Assembly (NCBI GenBank): GCA_946553025.1
Contig: CAMNRM010000032.1
Span: 1-57,642 of the forward strand
Source: an uncultured Clostridium sp.
GTDB lineage: Bacteria; Bacillota; Clostridia; Lachnospirales; Lachnospiraceae
DNA length: 57,642 nt
Reading direction: 5' to 3'
Under the pieces are notes generated by a model, which worked only from the letters and a program-made list of their open reading frames with translations, searched no databases and was not told the DNA's origin. Below are positions 42,100-49,627 of this stretch, piece after piece. Position 1 is the first letter of the stretch. Every line of letters starts with the position of its first letter. The position numbers and the translations under genes were made by a program.

Positions 42100-42844
42100 C
42101 TTTGCATATCCTTTCTATGTTATTTAGATTGTTGTTGCTATATTCAGCCTTTTTGTCTGATTCTGCACCCGAAAGCGCCCCGTTGCTTCGCGGGGCCCCC
42201 GTTCCCCCACTACGCGCCGGGACACTTCCGGGTGCTTCGATTAATTCAAAGGTATCATATATGCGGTAAAATCTGGGGGATGCCTTGTAGAAATCACAGT
42301 CAATACGTTCTTTCATCGGATACCAGATTTTTACCTTTACGAATAGTTCCGAAAAGGGGGATAGGAAAAGGAAGGAGAGAAGCCAGCCACGCCAGCCCAT
42401 GTTTTTTACTTTTCGGTGGATGTATTCGTATTCGATTAAACAGCGGACTTGACGGTCTAACATCCGGTCAAACTGTGCACACAGGATAATTAAATAGCCA
42501 AAATGACGGTGCATTGTAAAAAACCACGTCCAGCGATCACGACCTTTGGCTGTCCAGTCACGGGCATTAAATAATAGCTGCGCCTCGTCAATAATCAACA
42601 GAATAGAATCTTCCTTGACACGCCTTCCGGCGAAGTGTTCTTTTGCGGTTTCTACAAGATAATCGGGTGTTAGTTCATCGTTTGTAACGAAACGTATATC
42701 TTTCTTTCCCTTGATTTTAATGTTATCGGTGTTGATAGGGAAGTTACAGATAATCGGATTACCTCGACGGCACCAGTTATAAATCGTTCGGGCACAGTCT
42801 AAGGATTTGCCGGAACCTGGTGTGCCACTGTATAGTACAATCAT
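42080..42844 (-). CDS. inovirus morphogenesis ATPase, Zot/pI family (254 aa)
   Basis: Marker gene of filamentous phages. Walker A GTPGSGKS at 7-14, Walker B LLIIDEAQLL near 100, followed by the FTMHRHFGYLIILCAQ segment typical of Zot-like ATPases. A hydrophobic stretch WRGWLLSFLFLSPF near 175 may insert in the membrane. C-terminus is a short Gly/Ser/Pro-rich tail encoded by hairpin-prone GC-rich DNA. Drives extrusion of virions through the membrane. Confidence 0.9.
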   Translation of the reverse strand: MIVLYSGTPGSGKSLDCARTIYNWCRRGNPIICNFPINTDNIKIKGKKDIRFVTNDELTPDYLVETAKEHFAGRRVKEDSILLIIDEAQLLFNARDWTAKGRDRWTWFFTMHRHFGYLIILCAQFDRMLDRQVRCLIEYEYIHRKVKNMGWRGWLLSFLFLSPFSELFVKVKIWYPMKERIDCDFYKASPRFYRIYDTFELIEAPGSVPARSGGTGAPRSNGALSGAESDKKAEYSNNNLNNIERICKDEEKVS

Positions 42845-42856
42845 AAAATCCCCCCT

Positions 42857-43093
42857 TTAATCAATAGCATTAATAAGGCGTAATAGAGCACTGACCGCAT
42901 AAAACAGGGTGATTGCTGTACACCATATGGTTAATAAGGTTAAAAAATCAGATACGGGTACAAAATAGTTTAAATAACCCAAATAGGGTACATCTGCCAG
43001 ATTATCAATAAAGGGACGGAAAGGGGAATCGGGCAGAAGATTCATTACTGCATCCAAAATGGATTGAAAACTTTTTAATATAGCGTCCATCAT
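42857..43093 (-). CDS. pVI-like minor coat protein (78 aa)
   Basis: Amphipathic N-terminus (MMDAILKSFQSILDAVMNLL), then a long hydrophobic segment (FLTLLTIWCTAITLFYAVSALLRL). Located between spike and ATPase exactly as gVI lies between gIII and gI in filamentous phages. Its start overlaps the stop of the spike gene. Confidence 0.7.
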   Translation of the reverse strand: MMDAILKSFQSILDAVMNLLPDSPFRPFIDNLADVPYLGYLNYFVPVSDFLTLLTIWCTAITLFYAVSALLRLINAID

Positions 43094-44625
43094 TACCCCC
43101 TTATTAGATTTCTGGTTGTGCTGATTAATCCTGCGCAGAAGAGAAGGTCAAGCATAATACGCAAAACAACCGCTACATCGTCAAAAAAGGAAAAATCAAT
43201 GTAATAGGTTTCAATGTAGGAATAGGAACCATATTCGATTTTTAAGGGAATGGCAAAAACAGGCGTTTCCCTTTCCGCCGCTAACGTCTGGATCAGGTAG
43301 GCTATATCAAATGGGATGCAGAAGGGAAATTTATCTGCAATACTTGCAGACAGCGTCAGCCTGCGCCTGGCCGTTTCTCCGTCGGTTTCTGTGCGTTTTT
43401 CCAATTCATCAGCAATATCCCTGGGTAGTGCATCTATTGCCCCGGTTATATCTTTTAAACTTGCATTGACATCGGCATCCGTTTCCTTTTCTCCGGTGGT
43501 ATCCCGCCCCCAGTCGATAGCCAGGCCACCAGCGGCAACCGCAGTTTTTAGCGTGGTTTCATCCGTTGTGATAGCGGTAGATATTTCCTCAATTCTTGCC
43601 CTGGCAAGTCCTTCGGATGCGGGGAGGGTGATAGAATCGGGGATATCTTTTAATACTGCCTTTTGCACATCTACGTTTACGGCATCCGCAGGAATGGATA
43701 TTTCCCCAGGCTTATAGATATTTGCTTTAACGCCGGTTTGGCAGTACTGAGCGGCGGCATCTGATGTTTTAAAAACGGTAAAAGGCAATGTGCCGACGTA
43801 TTTTGCATCGACCGCAACAGTAGTCATTGTATTATAGTTACTGTCATAGGTGCTGTATTTATAATTGCCGTCCTTGTCTACGTAATCAAAGTAATAAAAC
43901 ATACTGTAGGATTTATAGGTATTGCCGTCCTTTGTACATAACTGAACAACCTGCTTATCTGCATCGAAAAACCCGAAGACGTCAACCGATGATGGTTTAT
44001 ACCAGTTGCGAACAAGCGCATAGTTTGCATATGGGCTGACACCGAAGGATGTAAACACGTATTCGTTGCTTTTGATGTATTGCGCCGGGTAGGTGTAGGA
44101 TGGGAGAGTACGCAAATTGTACGGCGTAACTGATATGCTGTTATCTAACGTCCAGGCGGGAGGATTAACCGATATATTTGCCGTATAGTCTTTTGTATCT
44201 GTGCCATAGCCAGCAAGACCGGATACCCAGGTTTTTAGGGCTGAGATTAGACCTTTAACGCCGCTTATAGTCGCACCCCAGGCTGAACTAACTGCATTGT
44301 TTAATACTTCAATTTGTGCTAGTGCATCCTGCCTTAACTCTTCGGATAGGCTGTTATCTTGTGAGCGGTCATACAGGTATTGACTAAATAGCCCTAACTC
44401 GCCGCTTGCACCTTTATCCATGTAATCCTGATAGTCTTTCCACTCGCCGAGGATTGTTGTGATGGAAGAAAGGGAAAAGTCAATGCCGCAGGCGTTAAGG
44501 ATGATATTAATAACATAACTGCCGGCGCTAATGGCGATTGAAGTTGCGGCGGCGTAGGAGGTAATGGGAGAGTAGGAGATAAGAAAGGCGGCTAAGATAC
44601 CGCATAGTAAACGTTTTAGTTTCAT
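43093..44625 (-). CDS. minor spike / pIII-like protein (510 aa), target of CRISPR spacer 10
   Basis: ATG 44625 follows AAGGGGG; longer frames run back into the coat gene. Signal peptide (KRLLCGILAAFLISYSPITSYAA), a long extracellular part, and a C-terminal hydrophobic segment (VAVVLRIMLDLLFCAGLI) as in pIII. Shares with the 801-aa protein an ACGI block after the signal peptide, a GYGTD-x3-YT block and a VFKTSDAAAQYCQTGVKANIY / VFSNADDAQTYAKTGVANNL block, so the two arose by duplication. The C-terminal third (PFCIPFDIAYLIQTLAAERE) looks like the virion-anchoring domain. Confidence 0.75.
   Translation of the reverse strand: MKLKRLLCGILAAFLISYSPITSYAAATSIAISAGSYVINIILNACGIDFSLSSITTILGEWKDYQDYMDKGASGELGLFSQYLYDRSQDNSLSEELRQDALAQIEVLNNAVSSAWGATISGVKGLISALKTWVSGLAGYGTDTKDYTANISVNPPAWTLDNSISVTPYNLRTLPSYTYPAQYIKSNEYVFTSFGVSPYANYALVRNWYKPSSVDVFGFFDADKQVVQLCTKDGNTYKSYSMFYYFDYVDKDGNYKYSTYDSNYNTMTTVAVDAKYVGTLPFTVFKTSDAAAQYCQTGVKANIYKPGEISIPADAVNVDVQKAVLKDIPDSITLPASEGLARARIEEISTAITTDETTLKTAVAAGGLAIDWGRDTTGEKETDADVNASLKDITGAIDALPRDIADELEKRTETDGETARRRLTLSASIADKFPFCIPFDIAYLIQTLAAERETPVFAIPLKIEYGSYSYIETYYIDFSFFDDVAVVLRIMLDLLFCAGLISTTRNLIRG
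44439..44472 (+). other. protospacer of CRISPR spacer 10
   Basis: 32 of 34 bases equal spacer 34717-34750; differences at spacer positions 5 and 11. The 5' flank is CTT, not the TTC preferred by I-C systems; TTC occurs two bases out of register (44438-44440). Confidence 0.95.
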
Positions 44626-44649
44626 AAAATACCCCCTTATACAGTTTAA

Positions 44650-44673
44650 GGGGCTGACCAAAAGGCCAACCCC
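44650..44673 (-). terminator. attenuating hairpin after the major coat gene
   Basis: GGGGTTGGCC-TTTT-GGTCAGCCCC on the minus strand: a 10-bp stem with two G-U pairs and a TTTT loop, 14 bp after the coat stop. Resembles the partial terminator after gVIII in M13, which lets coat mRNA exceed spike mRNA. Confidence 0.55.
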
Positions 44674-44686
44674 CCAACCGTTTTTG

Positions 44687-44968
44687 TTATGCCAGGTTTG
44701 CAATGCGCTTGAATACCTTTACGCCGACAGTGACTACAAGACCTACAGCGATTAACGGAACAGCAACCGGAAGCATGGACATGATGGAATTTCCGATAGA
44801 AGTTGTCATATCGCCGATAGCGGTAGTCAACACCTGACCGGCCTGGTCTGCAAGGCTAGTCGCATCACCTTCAGCAGCATGAGCAACTAACGGACACGCC
44901 ATAATTGCAGGTACTGCACACATAGCGGTTACTTTTGCCTTTTCGATTACGTTTTTTGCTTTCATCAT
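44687..44968 (-). CDS. major coat protein (pVIII-like), 93-aa precursor
   Basis: AAAAGGAG lies upstream of the ATG. Signal peptide to about residue 31 with cleavage after AHA. Mature protein of about 62 residues: acidic/amphipathic start (AEGDATSLADQAGQVLTTAI), hydrophobic core (MLPVAVPLIAVGLVVTVGV) and basic end (KVFKRIANLA) that would face the ssDNA. This is the classic filamentous-phage coat layout. Confidence 0.85.
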   Translation of the reverse strand: MMKAKNVIEKAKVTAMCAVPAIMACPLVAHAAEGDATSLADQAGQVLTTAIGDMTTSIGNSIMSMLPVAVPLIAVGLVVTVGVKVFKRIANLA

Positions 44969-44990
44969 TTCTTTGTTCTCCTTTTCTTTG

Positions 44991-45116
44991 TTAGATTTTT
45001 TTGAATATATTGATAACTACCTGGATACCGATACCGACGAGCATCGGCAGACAACCAAGCAGAAAACCAATCCCTGTCATCGGGGCTACAAATGCGGATA
45101 TTTGTTCGATGGTCAT
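44991..45116 (-). CDS. tiny hydrophobic coat protein (41 aa), pVII/pIX-like
   Basis: ATG 45116, TAA 44991-44993, preceded by AGGGGG. Reads MTIEQISAFVAPMTGIGFLL then CLPMLVGIGIQVVINIFKKI: almost wholly hydrophobic with a Lys end. Size and place next to the major coat gene match the tip proteins pVII/pIX. Confidence 0.65.
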   Translation of the reverse strand: MTIEQISAFVAPMTGIGFLLGCLPMLVGIGIQVVINIFKKI

Positions 45117-45118
45117 TT

Positions 45119-45340
45119 TTACCCCCTAACGTGCAGATATTTGCTTAGAATTGATGCACAAACAACACCGATGGTTAATGCGATTAATACATCTGCAAAT
45201 AACAAGAGATTTACGCAGGTGTTTAGTGTGTCGTGGATGGTTGTTAGTGTGTCCTGGATAGCGATGGTTGCTTCCAGTAGATCGGATTCTAATGCTTCAT
45301 TCATTAATTCATCAATGTCATAGGTTTCATTTTCATCCAT
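45119..45340 (-). CDS. small acidic membrane protein (73 aa), first gene of the structural operon
   Basis: ATG 45340 preferred over TTG 45355 because GGGGG lies 8-12 bases upstream. Very acidic N-terminal half (MDENETYDIDELMNEALESD), then a helical linker and a membrane span (LLLFADVLIALTIGVVCASIL). Its stop is 2 bp before the next start. Likely minor virion protein. Confidence 0.6.
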   Translation of the reverse strand: MDENETYDIDELMNEALESDLLEATIAIQDTLTTIHDTLNTCVNLLLFADVLIALTIGVVCASILSKYLHVRG

Positions 45341-45380
45341 AAGAAAAACCCCCAATCATGCAGTATCAGAACGGCTTGCA

Positions 45381-45446
45381 TTGTATTGAGGGTTGTTTTA
45401 TACAGTTAGTAGTAGTGATTTTTGTTATCTGAATCTATGCGCGAAA
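45381..45446 (+). repeat. right attachment repeat (attR)
   Basis: Matches attL (34868-34933). It lies directly upstream of the structural operon, so integration separates that operon from whatever precedes it in the circular phage. Confidence 0.85.
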
Positions 45447-45520
45447 TAATAGTTTAACGAATAGTTGCCTAGGAAAGTAGGTGTATTTCTATGAAATCTA
45501 TTCTTTCGCGTTTTTTCGTC
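45434..45520. repeat. decayed copy of the terminal hairpin outside attR
   Basis: After ATGCGCGAAA the sequence AGTTTAACGAATAGTT parallels TTTAGCGAACAGTT of the left hairpin, and AATCTATTCTTTCGCG near 45495 mirrors the right arm. So similarity to the left end extends past the att core, but weakly. Confidence 0.5.
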
Positions 45521-45547
45521 TTTTGTATGTTATCCCTTAAATACCCC

Positions 45548-45817
45548 CTAGGATATTTTCTGTAATTTCTCACTATGTTCAGCAATGACTTTTTTCATTA
45601 TATCAATATCTTTTTTCATTTCTTCTATCTCTGGTGTTGTTCTTTCATATCTTTTAGCGGCTGGTACATAATTTTCTGCTAGTAATTGAATTTTAGGCTC
45701 GATTTCATTTTCTACATAAATTTTAAAATCTCTTATATCGTTTTGTACATCCTTTAATTGTTCTTTTATTGGTTGTAATTCATTTCTTAATGCTAATAAT
45801 AATTCATTGTCTGTCAT
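45548..45817 (-). CDS. small coiled-coil protein (89 aa)
   Basis: AAAAGGAGTAAAC precedes the ATG. Heptad-rich throughout (LRNELQPIKEQLKDVQNDIRD; EMKKDIDIMKKVIAEHSEKL). Short proteins of this kind are common in Lachnospiraceae without known function. Lies outside attR, so chromosomal. A GAACAAATATTC half-conserved SOS-like box is at about 45938-45949. Confidence 0.6.
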   Translation of the reverse strand: MTDNELLLALRNELQPIKEQLKDVQNDIRDFKIYVENEIEPKIQLLAENYVPAAKRYERTTPEIEEMKKDIDIMKKVIAEHSEKLQKIS

Positions 45818-46157
45818 TTTGTTTACTCCTTTTTATGAATAATAGGTTGCAGATTATTTTAGTTATTCTTCAATGCCATATTATACTTGTCAAAAAAACA
45901 GCTTCTGTATTTCGAACAAATATTCTGTTTATGTAGATTAACAATTACATATTAACATATTTTTTCTTGAAAAGATAGGGAAAAGTTTTATGAAGTATTT
46001 TTTCTGATATCCCTATCAGATATCCCTATCCTTGAATTTTAGCTGGTGAAAAAAATTCTTTTGTGATATAATTCAACTGATTCATTAAGCTACTATATTA
46101 CAAATACTTATCAATGAACCCAATGCACCACCCAAGAAAGGATATTTTATCACCTGC
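45818..46157. other. 340-bp AT-rich intergenic region
   Basis: TATAAT on the minus strand (RC of ATTATA near 45880) fits a promoter for the coiled-coil gene. A tandem TGATATCCCTATCAGATATCCCTATC (two GATATCCCTATC units, about 46009-46031) precedes TGATATAATTC, a likely -10 for the rightward PP-loop gene. No ORF. Confidence 0.5.
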
Positions 46158-46892
46158 ATGAAACTTCAACGCCTACTCAGCCTTACCCGGCAAGCTATTG
46201 ATGCTTATCATATGATTAGTCCTGATGATCACATCGCTCTTGGGCTTTCCGGAGGCAAAGACAGTTTAACTTTACTCTATGCCCTGGCAAACCTGCGAAA
46301 GTTTTATCCGTCCTCATTTCAACTTTCTGCAATTACTGTTGATTTGGGTCTTGGAAATTTGCTTTTGGAACCAATAAAGACTCTCTGTGATGAACTTTCT
46401 GTTCCATACCAAATTATACCTACGGAAATCGGGAAAATTCTTTTTGATATCCGCAAGGAATCCAATCCCTGCTCTTTATGTGCCAAGCTGCGGAAAGGTG
46501 CTTTAAACCGAGCCGCAAAGGAACTTGGATGTAATAAGGTTGCCTATGCTCACCACCGTGATGATTTGATTGAAACGATGATGCTTTCTCTGCTCTATGA
46601 AGGCCGTTTTTATGCTTTTTCACCTTACACCTACCTGGATCGGATGGATTTAACCGTTATTCGTCCCCTGATGTTTGTCACAGAGCCCGAAGTTATTGGC
46701 TTTCAGCATAAATATCAGCTTCCTGTGTGCAAAAATCCCTGTCCGGTGGATGGTCAGACGAAACGGGAATATGTTAAAAATTTAGCAAAACAATTGGAAA
46801 AAGAAAATCCAGGTGCAAAAAATCGAATGTTTCGTGCTATTCTTGACGGCCAGATTCCGGGATGGCCTGCCGTAACGGCCAGAACACCATAG
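46158..46892 (+). CDS. TtcA-family PP-loop ATPase (tRNA thiolation-like), 244 aa
   Basis: PP-loop GLSGGKDSLTLL near 30, Cys pair in NPCSLCAKLRKG (one CxxC), then CKNPCPVDGQTKREYV near the C-terminus. TtcA uses an iron-sulphur cluster on CxxC motifs to make 2-thiocytidine in tRNA; Firmicute homologues of this short type are not all proven to be thiolases. GAAAGG upstream. Confidence 0.8.
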   Translation: MKLQRLLSLTRQAIDAYHMISPDDHIALGLSGGKDSLTLLYALANLRKFYPSSFQLSAITVDLGLGNLLLEPIKTLCDELSVPYQIIPTEIGKILFDIRKESNPCSLCAKLRKGALNRAAKELGCNKVAYAHHRDDLIETMMLSLLYEGRFYAFSPYTYLDRMDLTVIRPLMFVTEPEVIGFQHKYQLPVCKNPCPVDGQTKREYVKNLAKQLEKENPGAKNRMFRAILDGQIPGWPAVTARTP

Positions 46893-46918
46893 CTATAAAA
46901 AAGAAAGAAGGTAATCCT

Positions 46919-47974
46919 ATGTCTAACCTGCCCTACCACGAAAAAACAGATCGTGACAATATCCTCCATCTCCGTCAGCTTCTCCAGGAACTTCCGCAGT
47001 TCTGCTCGCAGTATTTCCGCGGGATTGAACCGCGTACTTCCTCCAGAACCAGAATCGCCTATGCCTATGATTTAAAGATTTTTTTTGAATTTTTACTCAA
47101 TGAACACCCGAATTTTCATCAAAATACGATTAAAGAAATTCAGCTTGAAGAATTAGATGAACTTCATGTTTCAGATATTGAAGAATATATGGAATATTTA
47201 AAATACCGCTTTAATGAAAAAAACCAGGAAATTATTAACAAGGAACGTGGGATAATGCGGAAAATTTCTTCCCTGAAGAGTTTTTATAATTATTTCTTCC
47301 GGCTGGAAAAGCTTAAAACCAATCCTCCTGCGCTGGTGCAGATGCCAAAAATCCACGATAAAGAAATTATCCGGCTGGATATCGATGAAGTGGCAATGCT
47401 TTTGGATGAGGTAGAACAAGGAGAAAACCTGACGGCAAAACAGAAAGCTTTTCACGCAAAAACTAAAATAAGGGATTTGGCCCTCCTTACTCTCCTGCTC
47501 GGAACCGGAATCCGTGTGTCGGAATGTGTGGGGTTAAACATCCATGATATCGACTTTAAAAACGGCGGCATCCGCATCCACCGCAAAGGGGGAAAGGAGG
47601 TTACGATTTATTTTGGAACCGAGGTGGAACAGGCTCTTCTGGATTACCTTGATGAACGAAATAAAATTATCCCGGAAACCGGCCACGAAGACGCACTGTT
47701 TCTCTCCCTGCAAAATAAACGCTTATCCGTGCGAAGTATTGAAAACCTGGTGAAAAAATATGCCAAAATTGTAACTCCGTTAAAACCCATTACTCCGCAT
47801 AAACTCCGAAGTACATACGGCACAAATCTGTATCGTGAAACCGGTGATATCTATCTTGTTGCCGATGTCCTGGGACACTCCGATGTAAATACAACGAAAA
47901 AACACTATGCTGCCATGGAGGATGATCGGCGAAGAAGTGCAAGAAACGCTGTCCGGCTCCGCGAAGATTTATAA
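46919..47974 (+). CDS. XerS/XerA-like tyrosine recombinase (351 aa)
   Basis: ATG 46919 chosen (GAAAGAAGG upstream); earlier codons overlap the PP-loop gene. SAM-like domain about 20-130, catalytic domain with Arg in GTGIRVSECVGL, HxxR in TPHKLRSTYGTN and LGHSDVNTTKKHYAAM with Tyr. Length and DRDN-rich N-terminus resemble single-recombinase XerS (about 356 aa) rather than XerC/XerD (about 300). Two inverted dif-like sites lie 12 and 72 bp after the stop. Likely resolves chromosome dimers and could also serve the nearby integrase-less prophage. Confidence 0.85.
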   Translation: MSNLPYHEKTDRDNILHLRQLLQELPQFCSQYFRGIEPRTSSRTRIAYAYDLKIFFEFLLNEHPNFHQNTIKEIQLEELDELHVSDIEEYMEYLKYRFNEKNQEIINKERGIMRKISSLKSFYNYFFRLEKLKTNPPALVQMPKIHDKEIIRLDIDEVAMLLDEVEQGENLTAKQKAFHAKTKIRDLALLTLLLGTGIRVSECVGLNIHDIDFKNGGIRIHRKGGKEVTIYFGTEVEQALLDYLDERNKIIPETGHEDALFLSLQNKRLSVRSIENLVKKYAKIVTPLKPITPHKLRSTYGTNLYRETGDIYLVADVLGHSDVNTTKKHYAAMEDDRRRSARNAVRLREDL

Positions 47975-47986
47975 TCCCAAAATATT

Positions 47987-48014
47987 TAATTGACATAATA
48001 TTTTTATGTAAACA
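47987..48014 (+). other. dif-like site, copy 1
   Basis: TAATTGACATA - ATATTT - TTATGTAAACA: two 11-bp arms and a 6-bp centre. The right arm differs by one base from the right arm of B. subtilis dif (TTATGTAAACT). Confidence 0.55.
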
Positions 48015-48046
48015 GAACTGATGTTCGTGCAAAAAGTTCAAAAAAT

Positions 48047-48074
48047 AATTAACATAAAAATATTATGTCAATCT
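48047..48074 (-). other. dif-like site, copy 2, inverted
   Basis: On the minus strand its first 21 bases equal copy 1 (ATTGACATAATATTTTTATG T shared, 48052-48072) and its right arm reads TTATGTTAATT. The pair forms a perfect 21-bp inverted repeat with a 42-nt centre. Confidence 0.5.
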
Positions 48075-48119
48075 ACTCTCCCGCTTGCAAGAAATCCATT
48101 ACGAATAATAAACAACCCA

Positions 48120-48503
48120 TTACGGATAATAAACAACCGTCAAATAATGCCCTGCATGAATCGTATCATCCGTCAGCTGGTTCATACGTTTTAGTTCCTG
48201 AACATATTCGCTGGTATTCATCGGACTTGACGCAGCATAGCGGTTTGCTATACTCCAAAGGCTGTCACCGTTTTCTATCTTTATGCTGGTATAATGAGGC
48301 TCTCTCCCCGGCAGTGAAGATTCTCTGGCAAAAACATTCATCATCATCAAACCAAAAAGATTAATGCCTATCAGCAATACCGTCGCACAGATAAGCAGTT
48401 CACGCTGATACACCTGAAGACGGCGGCGGCGAAGCTCCGTCTGTCTTTTCTGTCCCCGCTCAATAATATGTTCCATTACACTGTACATCTCTGCTTCTCC
48501 CAT
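48120..48503 (-). CDS. yneA: YneA-like LysM cell-division suppressor (127 aa)
   Basis: GGAGGG upstream of ATG 48503. Cytoplasmic basic N-terminus, one membrane helix (LLICATVLLIGINLFGLMMM), then a C-terminal LysM (IENGDSLWSIANRYA; ELKRMNQLTDDTIHAGHYL). Divergent from lexA with five SOS boxes between, the hallmark of yneA: SOS-induced, it delays septation by binding the division machinery and peptidoglycan. Confidence 0.85.
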   Translation of the reverse strand: MGEAEMYSVMEHIIERGQKRQTELRRRRLQVYQRELLICATVLLIGINLFGLMMMNVFARESSLPGREPHYTSIKIENGDSLWSIANRYAASSPMNTSEYVQELKRMNQLTDDTIHAGHYLTVVYYP

Positions 48504-48638
48504 AACTCTTATCCCTCCATCATTCGTTATTATTATTCACATGCCACAAACATTCATAGTAATCACTCATTTCCACTGTTCACAGGTGTTCGCTGTAATC
48601 GTGTTCACTATAATCATTCATTTCTTATTCCGAAATTC

Positions 48639-48773
48639 CAAACATACGTTTGCAAACAAATGTTCTTTATGTGTTTTATCCTATCACGCGAACAGATGTT
48701 TGTCAATGCTTTTTTTATTTTTTTCGAACAAAAGTTTTGTTTTTTGTTTGCATTTTTATCGAACATATGTTAC
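48639..48773. promoter_or_regulatory. five LexA boxes in the yneA-lexA divergent promoter
   Basis: CAAACATACGTTTG (48639), CAAACAAATGTTCT (48653), CGAACAGATGTTTG (48689), CGAACAAAAGTTTT (48725), CGAACATATGTTAC (48760). All fit CGAAC-N4-GTTCG with one to three changes. lexA -10 is probably TACTAT at 48771. Confidence 0.85.
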
Positions 48774-48809
48774 TATAGAGATATCAAATACATACGGAGG
48801 TGAATATTT

Positions 48810-49427
48810 ATGGCACAGGGAAAGATTTCTGTTAAGCAGCAGGAAATTTTACAATATATCAAAGATACCATTTTAAAGAAGGGTTATCCGCCGGCTGTTC
48901 GGGAGATTTGTGAAGCCGTTCATTTAAAATCCACGTCTTCCGTCCACTCTCATCTGGAAACACTGGAACAAAACGGCTATATTCGGCGTGACCCGACAAA
49001 GCCGAGAACTATTGAAATTTTAGATGATTGTTTTAACTTGACCCGAAGAGAACTGGTGAATATTCCGCTGATTGGTTCTGTTGCTGCCGGACAGCCGATT
49101 TTAGCCCAGGAAAATATAGAAAATTACTTTCCGGTACCGTCGGATTTACTCCCCAACCAGGAAGCCTTTATGCTTCGGGTGAAGGGGGAAAGTATGATTA
49201 ATGCAGGGATTTTTAACGGCGATCAGATTATTGTCGCCCAGCAGGATACTGCAGAGAACGGAGATATTATCGTTGCATTGATGGATGATTCTGCCACGGT
49301 AAAGCGCTTTTACCGCGAAGATGATCATGTGCGCCTTCAGCCGGAAAATGACACGATGGAGCCTATTATTACCACAGATGTACAGATTCTTGGCAAAGTC
49401 ATCGGGCTGGTTCGGATGATGGGATAA
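48810..49427 (+). CDS. lexA: SOS repressor LexA
   Basis: 205 aa. Winged-helix DNA-binding domain ([36 protein letters not shown]), self-cleavage Ala-Gly in GSVAAGQPI, catalytic Ser in [11 protein letters not shown] and Lys in [17 protein letters not shown] precedes the ATG. Autoregulated by the boxes upstream. Confidence 0.97.
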   Translation: MAQGKISVKQQEILQYIKDTILKKGYPPAVREICEAVHLKSTSSVHSHLETLEQNGYIRRDPTKPRTIEILDDCFNLTRRELVNIPLIGSVAAGQPILAQENIENYFPVPSDLLPNQEAFMLRVKGESMINAGIFNGDQIIVAQQDTAENGDIIVALMDDSATVKRFYREDDHVRLQPENDTMEPIITTDVQILGKVIGLVRMMG

Positions 49428-49501
49428 TTAAGGCAAAAAACAGAAAATGCGTCAAACCGCTAAAAAGTAAGACAAAAACAAAACTAAAATAAAGCAAAAC
49501 T

Positions 49502-49560
49502 AAAAAAGAACAATAACAAAAAAGAACAATCAAAAAAGAACAATAAAAAAAAGAACAAAA
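49502..49560. repeat. short tandem AAAAAAGAACAAT repeats
   Basis: Four copies with a period of 14-17 bp between lexA and the following hairpin. On the minus strand this is the T-rich tail that follows the rsfS-side terminator. Confidence 0.6.
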
Positions 49561-49561
49561 A

Positions 49562-49603
49562 ATACTGCATTGCATATTCACAGCTACTTATGCAATGCAG
49601 TAT
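49562..49603. terminator. bidirectional terminator between lexA and rsfS
   Basis: Perfect 15-bp stem ATACTGCATTGCATA / TATGCAATGCAGTAT with a 12-nt loop; T-rich DNA follows on the minus strand. Confidence 0.85.
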
Positions 49604-49627
49604 CACAGCAATCAATATCCGGCGGTA

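Larger units (their letters stand above)
34868..45446. mobile_element. integrated filamentous phage (inovirus-type prophage) with CRESS-type Rep
   Basis: Bounded by 66-bp direct repeats 10,513 bp apart, which would be the size of the excised circle. Contains HUH-helicase Rep, ssDNA-binding candidate, small early genes, RHH repressor, type I toxin-antitoxin module, two large attachment proteins, Zot/pI-type ATPase, pVI-like, pVIII-like and other small membrane coat proteins. No integrase, no secretin (none is needed in a single-membrane host). All structural genes read leftward. No frameshift seen, so it may be able to produce virions. Confidence 0.88.

Noticed and set aside
42080-42844. Zot as an enterotoxin gene
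   Set aside because: The sequence is the assembly ATPase of filamentous phages; nothing suggests toxin activity.
44436-44440. Canonical TTC PAM for the self-target
   Set aside because: TTC exists at 44438-44440 but two bases out of register with the spacer boundary; the flank in register is CTT.
47989-48072. The 21-bp inverted repeat as an ordinary terminator
   Set aside because: Loop of 42 nt and no T run; the dif-like arm layout next to a Xer gene explains it better, though a terminator role is not excluded.
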